Below are positions 8,523 to 16,161 of a stretch of DNA of 64,000 nt, piece after piece. Each line of letters opens with the position of its first letter. Position 1 is the first letter of the stretch. Source of the stretch: Sphingomonas gei (GTDB lineage Bacteria; Pseudomonadota; Alphaproteobacteria; Sphingomonadales; Sphingomonadaceae); the NCBI RefSeq assembly GCF_004792685.1, contig NZ_SRXT01000002.1, positions 310,001-374,000 of the forward strand, in the 5' to 3' direction. The notes under the pieces were generated by a model, which did no database searches, had not been told where the DNA came from, and saw nothing but the letters and a program-made list of their open reading frames with translations. Made by a program: the position numbers and the translations under genes.

Positions 8523-9296
8523 GTGCGGATAGCGACCTATAATGTGAACGGCGTCAACGGCCGTCTGCCGGTGCTGCTGCGCTGGCTCGAGGAGAGCGCA
8601 CCCGATGTGGTGTGCCTGCAGGAGCTCAAGGCCCCCGACGAGAAGTTTCCGGAGCAGGCGATCCGCGATGCCGGCTATGGCGCGATCTGGCATGGGCAGA
8701 AGAGCTGGAACGGCGTGGCGATCCTCGCGCGCGGCTGCGATCCGGTCGAGACTCGCCGCGGGCTGCCCGGCGATCCCGAGGATGGCCAAAGCCGGTACCT
8801 CGAAGCGGCGGTGAACGGCGTGCTGGTCGGCGGGTTGTATCTGCCCAACGGCAATCCCCGGCCGGGGCCCAAATTCGACTATAAGCTAGCATGGTTCGAT
8901 CGGCTGATCGCGCATGCCGCGACGCTGATCGGCATGGACGTGCCGGTGGTGATCGCAGGCGATTACAATGTGATGCCGACGGACCGCGACGTCTACAAGC
9001 CCGAGCGCTGGCTCGACGACGCCTTGTTCGCGCCCGAAGTAAGGGCCGCTTATTTCCGGATGCTCGACCAGGGCTGGACCGACGCGCTGCGCACGCGGCA
9101 CCCCGACGAGACGATCTACACCTTCTGGGACTATTTCCGGAACGCCTATGCGCGCAACGCGGGATTGCGGATCGACCATCTCCTGCTCAATGCGCCGGCG
9201 GCCAGGATGCTCGAAGCGGCGGAGGTGGATGCACATGTCCGCGGCTGGGAGAAGAGCAGCGATCATGCGCCGGTGTGGATCGAACTCGGCACGTGA
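8523..9296 (+). CDS. xth: Exodeoxyribonuclease III family AP endonuclease
   Basis: 257 residues from GTG 8523, chosen because AAGGAG lies at 8511-8516 and the protein then begins directly with VRIATYNVNGVNGR, as in the family. Motifs of the exonuclease III fold are complete: metal-binding Glu in VCLQELKAPDEKF, IAGDYNVMP, LRIDHLLL, and the terminal SSDHAPVWIEL with the catalytic Asp-His. The enzyme would cut the backbone at abasic sites and trim 3' ends in base-excision repair in the cytoplasm. It stands alone, next to the tRNA-Lys gene, which is on the other strand. Confidence 0.93.
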   Translation: MRIATYNVNGVNGRLPVLLRWLEESAPDVVCLQELKAPDEKFPEQAIRDAGYGAIWHGQKSWNGVAILARGCDPVETRRGLPGDPEDGQSRYLEAAVNGVLVGGLYLPNGNPRPGPKFDYKLAWFDRLIAHAATLIGMDVPVVIAGDYNVMPTDRDVYKPERWLDDALFAPEVRAAYFRMLDQGWTDALRTRHPDETIYTFWDYFRNAYARNAGLRIDHLLLNAPAARMLEAAEVDAHVRGWEKSSDHAPVWIELGT

Positions 9297-9345
9297 GGAC
9301 GGTGCCGAACCCGCACGCCACCGCTCGCGGGAGCGGCTTTCCGGA

Positions 9346-10125
9346 TCACATCAGCGTATCGATGACGCCGCCATCGACGCGCAAGGCGGCACCGGTGGTG
9401 GCCGAGGCGAATGGCGAGGCAAGGTAGACGACCATGTTCGCCACTTCCTCGACGCGCGCGGCACGCTGGATGATCGAGCCCGAACGGTGCTCCTGGACGA
9501 AGGCAGTGGCGACTTCCTCGATCGGCTTGCCCGATTTGACGCGTTCGGCTTCCAGCATCGCCTCGACGCCTTCGGATAAAGTCGGGCCGGGCAGCACCGA
9601 GTTCACCGTCACTCCCGTTCCCGCCATCCGCTTGGCGAGCCCGCGGGCGAGCGCGACATCGGCAGTCTTGCTGACGCCATAGTGGATCATCTCGACCGGG
9701 ATGTTGAACGCCGACTCGGATGCGAGCAGCAGGAAGCGTCCCCAGCCCTTCGCCTCCATGCCGGGCAGATAGGTGCGGGCGAGGCGCACGCCGGCCATCA
9801 CGTTGACTTGCCAGTGGCGATCCCAGGTCGCATCGTCGGTGTCGAAGAAGTCGGCGGGCTGGAAGATGCCGAGATTGCTGACGACGATATCGGCCTGCGG
9901 CACCGCGGCGACGAGCGCGGCATGACCCTCTGCACTACCGAGATCGGTCGCGACGCCGCGCGCGTTGCCGCCGATCCGCGCGACGGCGGCGTCGACATTC
10001 GCCTGGGTTCGACCGTTGACGATGGCGGTCGCGCCCGCCCGGGCTAGGCCCTGTGCGATGGCGAAGCCGATGCCTTCGGTCGAGCCGGTGACGAGCGCGA
10101 TCTTGCCGCTGAGGTCGATGTTCAT
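9346..10125 (-). CDS. SDR family NAD(P)-dependent oxidoreductase
   Basis: 259 residues. The classical short-chain dehydrogenase signature is intact: TGSTEGIG cofactor loop (residues 14-21), NLG in the NNAG position (84-86), catalytic Ser136, Tyr149 and Lys153 in YGVSK. The R39 region (NGRTQ) favours NADP. The start overlaps the end of the SGNH hydrolase gene by 4 bp (ATGA), so the two are probably translationally coupled and, with the MFS gene, form one operon. The substrate cannot be read from the sequence. Confidence 0.9.
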   Translation of the reverse strand: MNIDLSGKIALVTGSTEGIGFAIAQGLARAGATAIVNGRTQANVDAAVARIGGNARGVATDLGSAEGHAALVAAVPQADIVVSNLGIFQPADFFDTDDATWDRHWQVNVMAGVRLARTYLPGMEAKGWGRFLLLASESAFNIPVEMIHYGVSKTADVALARGLAKRMAGTGVTVNSVLPGPTLSEGVEAMLEAERVKSGKPIEEVATAFVQEHRSGSIIQRAARVEEVANMVVYLASPFASATTGAALRVDGGVIDTLM

Positions 10126-11336
10126 GAGGTCGGTCCTTCGATCAGAATGGAGAGGGGGACTGCATCGGCCATCGCCCGGTTGCCGGCGTCGCCGGGGTGG
10201 AGATGGTCGCCGCTGTCATAAGCCGGTGCGAGATGGTGTGGCCGTGCGGGGTCTTGAAGGACCCTGTCGAAATCGACGACGGCGTCGAACGCGCCAGAAT
10301 CGCGGATCCAGGCATTGATCCGGCGCCGCAGCGCTTCCTTGGCGGGGCTGTGATAGGTGGCGTGGAGCGGCGAGCCGGGCAGCGCGTCGGCAAAGGGCGC
10401 CAGAGTCGTGCCGACGACCCGAATCCCGGCACCATGTGCGCGGGCGACCAGCGCGCGATAGCCGCTCGCCAATGTGTCGAATTCCATTGCGGCTGCCCCC
10501 GGGTCGAACGGGGTGCCGGGCCAAGCGATGTCGTTGATTCCGAGCGCGAGCACCAAAGTGGCGATCCCCGGCTGGGTCAGAACGTCGCGGTCGAACCGGG
10601 CGAGCGCGCCAACCCCCATGCCGTCGCGGAGCAGGCGGGCGCCGGAAATTCCGGCGTTGACTACGGCGATGCCCTGCGGCGCGGCGCGCGCGGCGAGATA
10701 ATCGGGCCAGCGCGCCTCCGCGTCCAAGGTTGCGCCCGCGCCATCGGTGATCGAATCGCCGAGCACCACGATCGTACCCCTGGCGGCAGGAGCGTCGACC
10801 AGCACGCCGGCGAGGAGCAGTCGCGCCGTTGTAGTCGTCTCCACCGCGGGATCGGACGTGGCGATGCGGTCGCCCGCGATGACGTAGCCGGTGCGCCTGC
10901 CGTCCCAGTGGAAGCTGCCGATCTCGGGCGCCGCGGCGAAGCGGATCGAGATGGCGAGGTCGTGTCCGGCCGCGACGGTGATCGGCAAGGGATCGCTGGT
11001 AACCGTCGCACCGGGCGCGATGGTCACGCCGTCTTCGCCGCCGAAGTGAACGATCCGATCCGCGGTGGAGTCGATGCGGCTGCCACCGCGCGAGGGGGCG
11101 GCATGCACGCCGACCAATGTGACCGGCTGCGCGCCATAGGTATTGGCGAAGACGATACGGACGTTCGTGCCGCCGATGCCGAGACGGACGATCTGGCGCA
11201 GCGTGCGTCCGCCGAGCTGCGGGATATTGGTCGGGAACAGGAAGTCGGCGCCCCATACGGGTTGCTGGCTGGCGGTCCAGGCCGGCACGACCTGCGGGGA
11301 GGAAGACAGGAGCGCGGCGGCGAGCAACAGGTTCAT
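10122..11336 (-). CDS. SGNH/GDSL hydrolase, exported esterase
   Basis: 404 residues. A short hydrophobic N-terminus (MNLLLAAALLSSS) suggests export. An N-terminal beta-sandwich-like region (residues about 25-185) precedes the SGNH catalytic domain: GDSITDGAG with nucleophile Ser195, GISGARLL (block II Gly), LGINDI (block III Asn), and DHLHP with catalytic Asp377 and His380. Family members hydrolyse esters or acetyl groups on lipids and glycans. The 4-bp overlaps with both neighbours indicate an MFS-hydrolase-SDR operon, consistent with uptake and processing of one compound class (inference). Confidence 0.88.
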   Translation of the reverse strand: MNLLLAAALLSSSPQVVPAWTASQQPVWGADFLFPTNIPQLGGRTLRQIVRLGIGGTNVRIVFANTYGAQPVTLVGVHAAPSRGGSRIDSTADRIVHFGGEDGVTIAPGATVTSDPLPITVAAGHDLAISIRFAAAPEIGSFHWDGRRTGYVIAGDRIATSDPAVETTTTARLLLAGVLVDAPAARGTIVVLGDSITDGAGATLDAEARWPDYLAARAAPQGIAVVNAGISGARLLRDGMGVGALARFDRDVLTQPGIATLVLALGINDIAWPGTPFDPGAAAMEFDTLASGYRALVARAHGAGIRVVGTTLAPFADALPGSPLHATYHSPAKEALRRRINAWIRDSGAFDAVVDFDRVLQDPARPHHLAPAYDSGDHLHPGDAGNRAMADAVPLSILIEGPTS

Positions 11337-12514
11337 GCCAGGGCCGCATGCGATGGGCGGCGCACCGCGACGAGCGCCACGGCGATGGCGGCGAGCGGGA
11401 AGACCGCGGCGGTCCAGGACACCGCGCCGAGGCCGATGCGGGACAGCGCGACGCCACCCGCTAAGGCGCCGATCGCGTTGCCGAGGTTGAACGCGGCGAT
11501 GTTGACGCTGGACGCGAGGCTTTCACCGGCGCCGCGCGCGTTCGACATCACCCAGAGCTGGAGCGGCGCAACCGTGGCGAAGGCGGCGAAGCCGAGCGCG
11601 GCGACTCCGATCAGCGCCCCCGTCCTGGTGGTAAGCAACGGCGCCATCAGCACGAGCACCCCGAGGAGCCCGGTCAGGCTCGCGAACACCGCCGGTACCA
11701 GCGCGCGATCCGCGAACCGGCCGCCGGCAAGGTTGCCGAGCACCAGCCCGCCGCCGAACAGCAGCAGGATCGGCGAGATCGCGGCGGCAGCGAAGCCGGC
11801 GCGTTCGACCAGCAATGGAGCGATATAGGTGAACACCGCGAACACCCCGGCATAGCCGAACACCGTGGTCGCAAGGCCGAGCAGGACCGGGCGCCGGCCG
11901 AGGACGCGCAGGTCGCGCCGCCAATCGGCATGCTCGGGCGTGTCGCGATCCGCCGGGACCGCGGCGGCGATCACCGCGAGCGCGACCACGCCCACGACCG
12001 CTACTGCCCAGAAGGTCGCGCGCCAGCCCGCCTGCTGGCCTAGCCACGTGCCCATCGGCACGCCGAGGATGTTGGCGACGGTGAGGCCGGTGAACATGAT
12101 CGCGATGGCGGATGCCTTGCGCTCGGGCGGCACCAGCCGCGTTGCGACGACCGAGCCGACGCCGAAGAAAGTGCCATGTGCCAGCGCCGCGACGACGCGC
12201 GCCGCCATCAGCAGGCCGTAGCTTGGCGCCAGCGCGCAGGCGGCGTTGCCGATTACGAAGATCGCCATCAGCGCGAGCAGGACCTGCTTGCGCGGCCAGC
12301 GCGCAGTGGCGACCGTCAGGATCGGCGCGCCGACGACCACGCCGAGCGCATAGCCCGAGATCAGCAAGCCGGCGGCGCTGGTCGACACGCCGAGATCGGC
12401 GCCGACTTCGCGCAGCAGCCCCATGATGACGAATTCGGTGACGCCGATGCCGAAGGCACCGGCAGTGAGCGCAAGCAGCGCGAGCGGGGGGCGGGAGCGT
12501 GTCATGCCGATCAT
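11333..12514 (-). CDS. MFS transporter, DHA1/AraJ-type
   Basis: 393 residues with about 12 hydrophobic segments. The N-terminus PPLALLALTAGAFGIGVTEFVIMGLL is typical of AraJ/YdhP-type sugar or drug efflux permeases of the DHA1 family. It overlaps the downstream hydrolase gene by 4 bp. ATG 12514 was kept as the start; ATG 12505 (MTRSRPP) is equally possible because neither has a clear ribosome-binding site. It is divergent from the LysR gene 69 bp away, which probably controls it. Confidence 0.88.
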   Translation of the reverse strand: MIGMTRSRPPLALLALTAGAFGIGVTEFVIMGLLREVGADLGVSTSAAGLLISGYALGVVVGAPILTVATARWPRKQVLLALMAIFVIGNAACALAPSYGLLMAARVVAALAHGTFFGVGSVVATRLVPPERKASAIAIMFTGLTVANILGVPMGTWLGQQAGWRATFWAVAVVGVVALAVIAAAVPADRDTPEHADWRRDLRVLGRRPVLLGLATTVFGYAGVFAVFTYIAPLLVERAGFAAAAISPILLLFGGGLVLGNLAGGRFADRALVPAVFASLTGLLGVLVLMAPLLTTRTGALIGVAALGFAAFATVAPLQLWVMSNARGAGESLASSVNIAAFNLGNAIGALAGGVALSRIGLGAVSWTAAVFPLAAIAVALVAVRRPSHAALA

Positions 12515-12583
12515 TATGGCGCCGGCTGCATCGATGAATTAGACCGAGAATAGGAACATCATTTGTGAACGCTGGGAACAGGC
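12515..12583. promoter_or_regulatory. Divergent promoter region between the MFS operon and the LysR gene
   Basis: This 69-bp gap separates oppositely directed start codons and is more AT-rich than its surroundings (GAATTAGACCGAGAATAGGA). Such spacing is the usual layout for a LysR regulator acting on its divergent target. No single T-N11-A box stands out. Confidence 0.45.
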
Positions 12584-13489
12584 ATGGCGAAGGAGCCCAA
12601 TCGGGCGGCCGAAATGGCGGTGTTCGTCCGGGTGGTCGAGACGGGCGACTTCTCCGGCGCGGCGCGTGCGCTGGGGCTTAGTCCGTCGGCAGTGAGCAAG
12701 CTGGTTGCGCGGCTGGAGGCGCGGCTGGGCACGCGGCTGCTGCGCCGCTCGACGCGGCGGCTGGCGCTGACCGCGGAGGGCGAGGCGTTTCACGCCCGCG
12801 CCGCCGCGATCCTCGCCGATATCGACGCCGCCGAGCGCGAGGCCGGCGGCGCGCGCCTGCCGGCGGGGCGCGTGCGGGTCGCGAGCAGCGCCTCTTATGT
12901 CGCACATGTGCTCGCGCCATTGCTTCCGGATTTCCTGGCGCGGTATCCGGATATCGGCGTCGACATTCTCCAGAGCGACGCGATCAGCGATCTGGTCGCC
13001 GACCGTACCGATCTGGCGATCCGCGCCGGGCCGTTGCGCGACTCCAGTCTGATCGCCCGATCGCTGGGCGAGACGCCGCTGATCGTCGCTGCCGCGCCGT
13101 CATGGATCGCCCGCCACGGCATGCCCGCGACGCCGGAGGATCTCGCCGCACATGACCGGTTGGGCTTTTCCTATCCGCGCGCGGCGGGCGACTGGTTGCG
13201 GCCGGGGCGCAACGAGGTCGATCGGGTGCGCGTGAACGACGGCGAAGGCATTCGGCAATTGGCGCTCGCCGGGGTTGCGCCGGCGCGGCTGGCGGGCTTC
13301 ACGATTCACGACGATCTGGCGGCGGGCCGGCTGGTGGCGCTGCTGCCGGATCGCCTACCGCCCGCAAGCGAAGTGTTCCACGCCATCTATGTCGGGCGAT
13401 CCGAGAACCTGCCGCAGCGGGTGCAGGTGTTGCTGGACGAGCTGACGTTGCGCGGGAGCGTGGGCTACCGCAACCAAAGCCTCCCATAG
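12584..13489 (+). CDS. LysR family transcriptional regulator
   Basis: 301 residues. The N-terminal winged helix-turn-helix is clear (residues 5-65: FVRVVETGDFSGAARALGLS then SAVSKLVARLEARLGTRLL and RRLALT), followed by a periplasmic-binding-like effector domain (about 90-295). It would act as a homotetramer binding near the divergent MFS-SGNH-SDR promoter. The effector is unknown and is presumably related to the substrate of that operon. Confidence 0.92.
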   Translation: MAKEPNRAAEMAVFVRVVETGDFSGAARALGLSPSAVSKLVARLEARLGTRLLRRSTRRLALTAEGEAFHARAAAILADIDAAEREAGGARLPAGRVRVASSASYVAHVLAPLLPDFLARYPDIGVDILQSDAISDLVADRTDLAIRAGPLRDSSLIARSLGETPLIVAAAPSWIARHGMPATPEDLAAHDRLGFSYPRAAGDWLRPGRNEVDRVRVNDGEGIRQLALAGVAPARLAGFTIHDDLAAGRLVALLPDRLPPASEVFHAIYVGRSENLPQRVQVLLDELTLRGSVGYRNQSLP

Positions 13490-13543
13490 CCGCTGTCCTT
13501 ACCGCATGGATTGGGGCAGGGCGGATTCCGTCTGGAGAGAGCA

Positions 13544-13903
13544 ATGACGAATCCGCCTGGGGCATGGGATGGCGAACGGGTCCGCAAATGGCTGGAGCGC
13601 CGCTTCGAGGCTTCGCGGCTGGATCAGGCGGCGGCGGACAGGCGCGGCTACGCGGCGCAGGACGATTACGACAAGGCCGCTGCAGAGGAATGGATGTGCC
13701 GCGCGCTAAGGGCCGCGGATTGCACCAACGATCAGGAAGCATTCGCCAAGCGCGTCAAGGAACTGACCCGCCAGGACGAATATCAGGCTACGGGCATCTA
13801 CGACAATGTGCGGTTCGAACGGCATGTTCGCGGCCATCTCCGCAATTTGGCCAAGATGACCAAGGCGAACGAGGGGTTCGAGAGGACGCTGCGCTACCAG
13901 TGA
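13544..13903 (+). CDS. Hypothetical protein, 119 residues
   Basis: Start ATG 13544 has GGAGAG about 5 nt upstream; a longer in-frame start at 13511 lacks one. The product is soluble and charged, mostly helical, with no signal peptide or membrane segment. There are two cysteines (in EEWMCRALRAADCTND). No family was recognised. Codon use resembles its neighbours, so it is probably a real native gene. Confidence 0.6.
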   Translation: MTNPPGAWDGERVRKWLERRFEASRLDQAAADRRGYAAQDDYDKAAAEEWMCRALRAADCTNDQEAFAKRVKELTRQDEYQATGIYDNVRFERHVRGHLRNLAKMTKANEGFERTLRYQ

Positions 13904-13969
13904 ACCTAGCGAGAGGCGCCGCCCGCGCAGCCAGGACGGTGCCGGAGAACTAGGTCCCCCGGCCACGCA

Positions 13970-14245
13970 TCACTGGTCGAGATCATTCTCGCTCACGACG
14001 ATGATTTCGCGATCCGAATCGCGCGACAAGGCAGCCAGGCTCGCGTCCTTGACGGCATCGATCATCTGATTGAACTTGATCTCGGCATCGCCGTCGGGCG
14101 CTTCGCCGGTCAGCGCTTCGAGGACGCTGTACTGCACGGCGAATTGATAGTCGTCGCCATCCACCTCGGCTTCGAATTCAACCTGCCGCGCATCGATATT
14201 GTCGAAGACGCTGCGCGTATCGATTTCCAGTTGGTCGGCGGTCAT
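13970..14245 (-). CDS. Small acidic protein, possibly DUF1488-like
   Basis: 91 residues from ATG 14245, preceded on its strand by GGGA about 9 nt upstream; longer in-frame starts run into repeat-rich sequence and were rejected. The composition is acidic, with an N-terminal beta-rich part (RQVEFEAEVDGDDYQFAVQY) and a C-terminal helix then strand ending SDREIIVVSENDL. The layout recalls DUF1488 proteins, which end in a similar motif, but the similarity is weak. No function is known. Confidence 0.6.
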   Translation of the reverse strand: MTADQLEIDTRSVFDNIDARQVEFEAEVDGDDYQFAVQYSVLEALTGEAPDGDAEIKFNQMIDAVKDASLAALSRDSDREIIVVSENDLDQ

Positions 14246-14392
14246 TTGCGAACATCCCATATTGGCTGACGCAACGCGCGCAGCCCGCATTAAGCGCCGG
14301 CCCCCCGATGATGTTCCCGCCGGCTGGTGGATGTGTCGGCGGGGAGCATGCTCGACGCAGCCATGGTCTGGGTGGCGAATCATCTCCATTAT

Positions 14393-14499
14393 CGTCATCC
14401 CCGCGAAAGCGGGGACCCATCTCCCGCGGTGTCCGCGAACGCACCGGTGCATCTGCCGCGCACGCAGGAGATGGGCCCCCGCTTTCGCGGGGGTGACGA
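14393..14499. repeat. Facing pair of REP-like inverted repeats
   Basis: A left unit starting CGTCATCCCCGCGAAAGCGG (14393-14412) faces a right unit ending CTTTCGCGGGGGTGACGAT (14481-14499). Each unit folds on itself (CCCCGC with GCGGGG) and the two can pair with each other. The pair sits just after the GH35 stop codon. It is one of several related pairs in the window. Confidence 0.85.
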
Positions 14500-14515
14500 T
14501 TTTGAGATCATCAAC

Positions 14516-16135
14516 CTAGCGATATACGCCCATCGTCACCTTGAGCATCACCGGCTCCCCGGTGAAGTTGAGACCGTAATCGGTCTGGTCGCCATTCCAT
14601 CGCCGGCGCGTCGTCCATTTGCCCGCTACGAACGTGCCTTCCTCGGCGGCGAGGATCTGCGCCTGCTCGTTCGGCGCGGGGCGGGCCTGCGCCAGCCGGA
14701 CCCGGACATGGCTTCCGCTGATCAGGAACGTGTCGGGTTCCAGCTGTGCGACGACCATGCCCCCGACCGGCGCCTCGGCCAGCGGGTGCGGATCGACCTT
14801 GGTCCAGCTCGACCAGTCTGGCTCGCCCATCTGCCATTGGCCATATTCGGCGGCGATCCGCCAGCGGCCGAAAACCACGGCTTGGGTCTTGGCGCCCTTG
14901 GCCGTACCCCAGACGGGCTTTTCGAAGGCGATGCGCGCCCAGTCGCGCGCCATCGGGGCGAGCAGGGCGTAGGGGCCTGAGAATGCCGCCATCGTCGCGG
15001 GGTCGAGCGCCTTGGCGCCGAGCGGATAGTTGAGGAAGCCGGTGGCATCCATCCCGAAAGGCGCAAAGCCGATCGCGCCGCGGCCGAGCGCCGGCCACAG
15101 GAAGCGCGCATAGTCCAGCGCGTTGCCGATTTCGGGCACCATCAATGCGTTGTCGGGCCGCGCATATTTGTCGAGGAAGCTCTCCACCGCCGGCGCATTG
15201 CGCGTGTAGATGTCGGGCGCGAGCAGATCGATGTGCGGCGCCGCCGCCTTCCATAGCGGGATCACGTTCCAGTTCGGCCCGCCCGAGGGACCGACATTGC
15301 CGCCCTCGTCGGTGAAGGCGTCGCCCAGTGCCGCGTTGACATACATCGGCAGCGGCTTCGCGGCCTTACCCGCGGCCGCGACCGCGTCGATGAAGCGGGC
15401 GAGGTGCCAGGTCTGGAAATATTGCTCGGCCCGCTTGCCGAAGACGGCGGTCCAGGTCCCCGGTTCGAGCTCGAGCGCGCGGACGAGCTCGGCAGGGACC
15501 GCAGCGTTGAACAGACGGTCGGCCTCGGGTGCGTGGTCGCGCGCGAGGCGATAGCTGCCCGCCTCGTTCTCGGGCTGCACCATGATGACGACATGGCCGG
15601 GATCGATCCTGGCGAGATGCCGCAGCATCGCGACAAAGGCGCGCTTGTCGGCTTCGAGCGTGTTCCGCCCATGCGGGCTCAGCGCATAATGCGCCGTGCC
15701 GTCGGGCTTCTTCATCCGCGGGAAGCGCGCGGGGTCGCGTTTCACCCATTCGGGCGCGTAGCTGGCGCCGGTATTCTTCCACGTCGCGAACCACAGCAAT
15801 ACCAGCCGCAGCCTCCGCGCGCGCGCCTGCTCGACCAGCGTATCGAGGAAGGAGAAGTCGAATTGTCCCTCGACCGGCTCGATTTGCTCCCAGGCGATCG
15901 GCATCTCGAGCGTGTTGGCGTGCATCGCCTCGATCACCGGCCAGACCTGGGGCAGCATCGCGGGATAGTTGCTCGAATTATTGGCCTGCGCCGCGAGCAT
16001 CAGAAACGGCGCGCCGTCGACGAACAGCGCATGGCGACCGTCGCGCGTAACCAGGCGGGGCGCCTCTTGCGCGCCCGCAGGCACAATCGCGAATGTCGCG
16101 AACGCCAGCGCAAGGGCCGCCAAAAGTCGCGCCAT
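14516..16135 (-). CDS. GH35-type beta-galactosidase with DUF5597-like C-terminus, exported
   Basis: 539 residues from ATG 16135, chosen because AAGGA lies 9 nt upstream and the signal peptide MARLLAALALAFATFAIVPA begins there; ATG 16165, overlapping the GH31 stop, would add ten residues. The TIM-barrel part has the acid/base motif QPENEAGSYR (Glu191) and the nucleophile motif MVPEIGNAL (Glu335). The last 100 or so residues form a beta-rich domain of the DUF5597 type found in xyloglucan-active GH35 enzymes such as Cellvibrio Bgl35A. It would release terminal beta-galactose from oligosaccharides in the periplasm. It is the last gene of the five-gene glycan operon. Confidence 0.88.
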   Translation of the reverse strand: MARLLAALALAFATFAIVPAGAQEAPRLVTRDGRHALFVDGAPFLMLAAQANNSSNYPAMLPQVWPVIEAMHANTLEMPIAWEQIEPVEGQFDFSFLDTLVEQARARRLRLVLLWFATWKNTGASYAPEWVKRDPARFPRMKKPDGTAHYALSPHGRNTLEADKRAFVAMLRHLARIDPGHVVIMVQPENEAGSYRLARDHAPEADRLFNAAVPAELVRALELEPGTWTAVFGKRAEQYFQTWHLARFIDAVAAAGKAAKPLPMYVNAALGDAFTDEGGNVGPSGGPNWNVIPLWKAAAPHIDLLAPDIYTRNAPAVESFLDKYARPDNALMVPEIGNALDYARFLWPALGRGAIGFAPFGMDATGFLNYPLGAKALDPATMAAFSGPYALLAPMARDWARIAFEKPVWGTAKGAKTQAVVFGRWRIAAEYGQWQMGEPDWSSWTKVDPHPLAEAPVGGMVVAQLEPDTFLISGSHVRVRLAQARPAPNEQAQILAAEEGTFVAGKWTTRRRWNGDQTDYGLNFTGEPVMLKVTMGVYR

Positions 16136-16161
16136 TCGCGCCGTTCCTTTTCCCGCATTGC

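Noticed and set aside
13946-14452. 160-residue version of the DUF1488-like protein starting at 14452
   Set aside because: The added N-terminal part reads through a REP-like repeat (RWVPAFAGMT), a known spurious translation of such elements.
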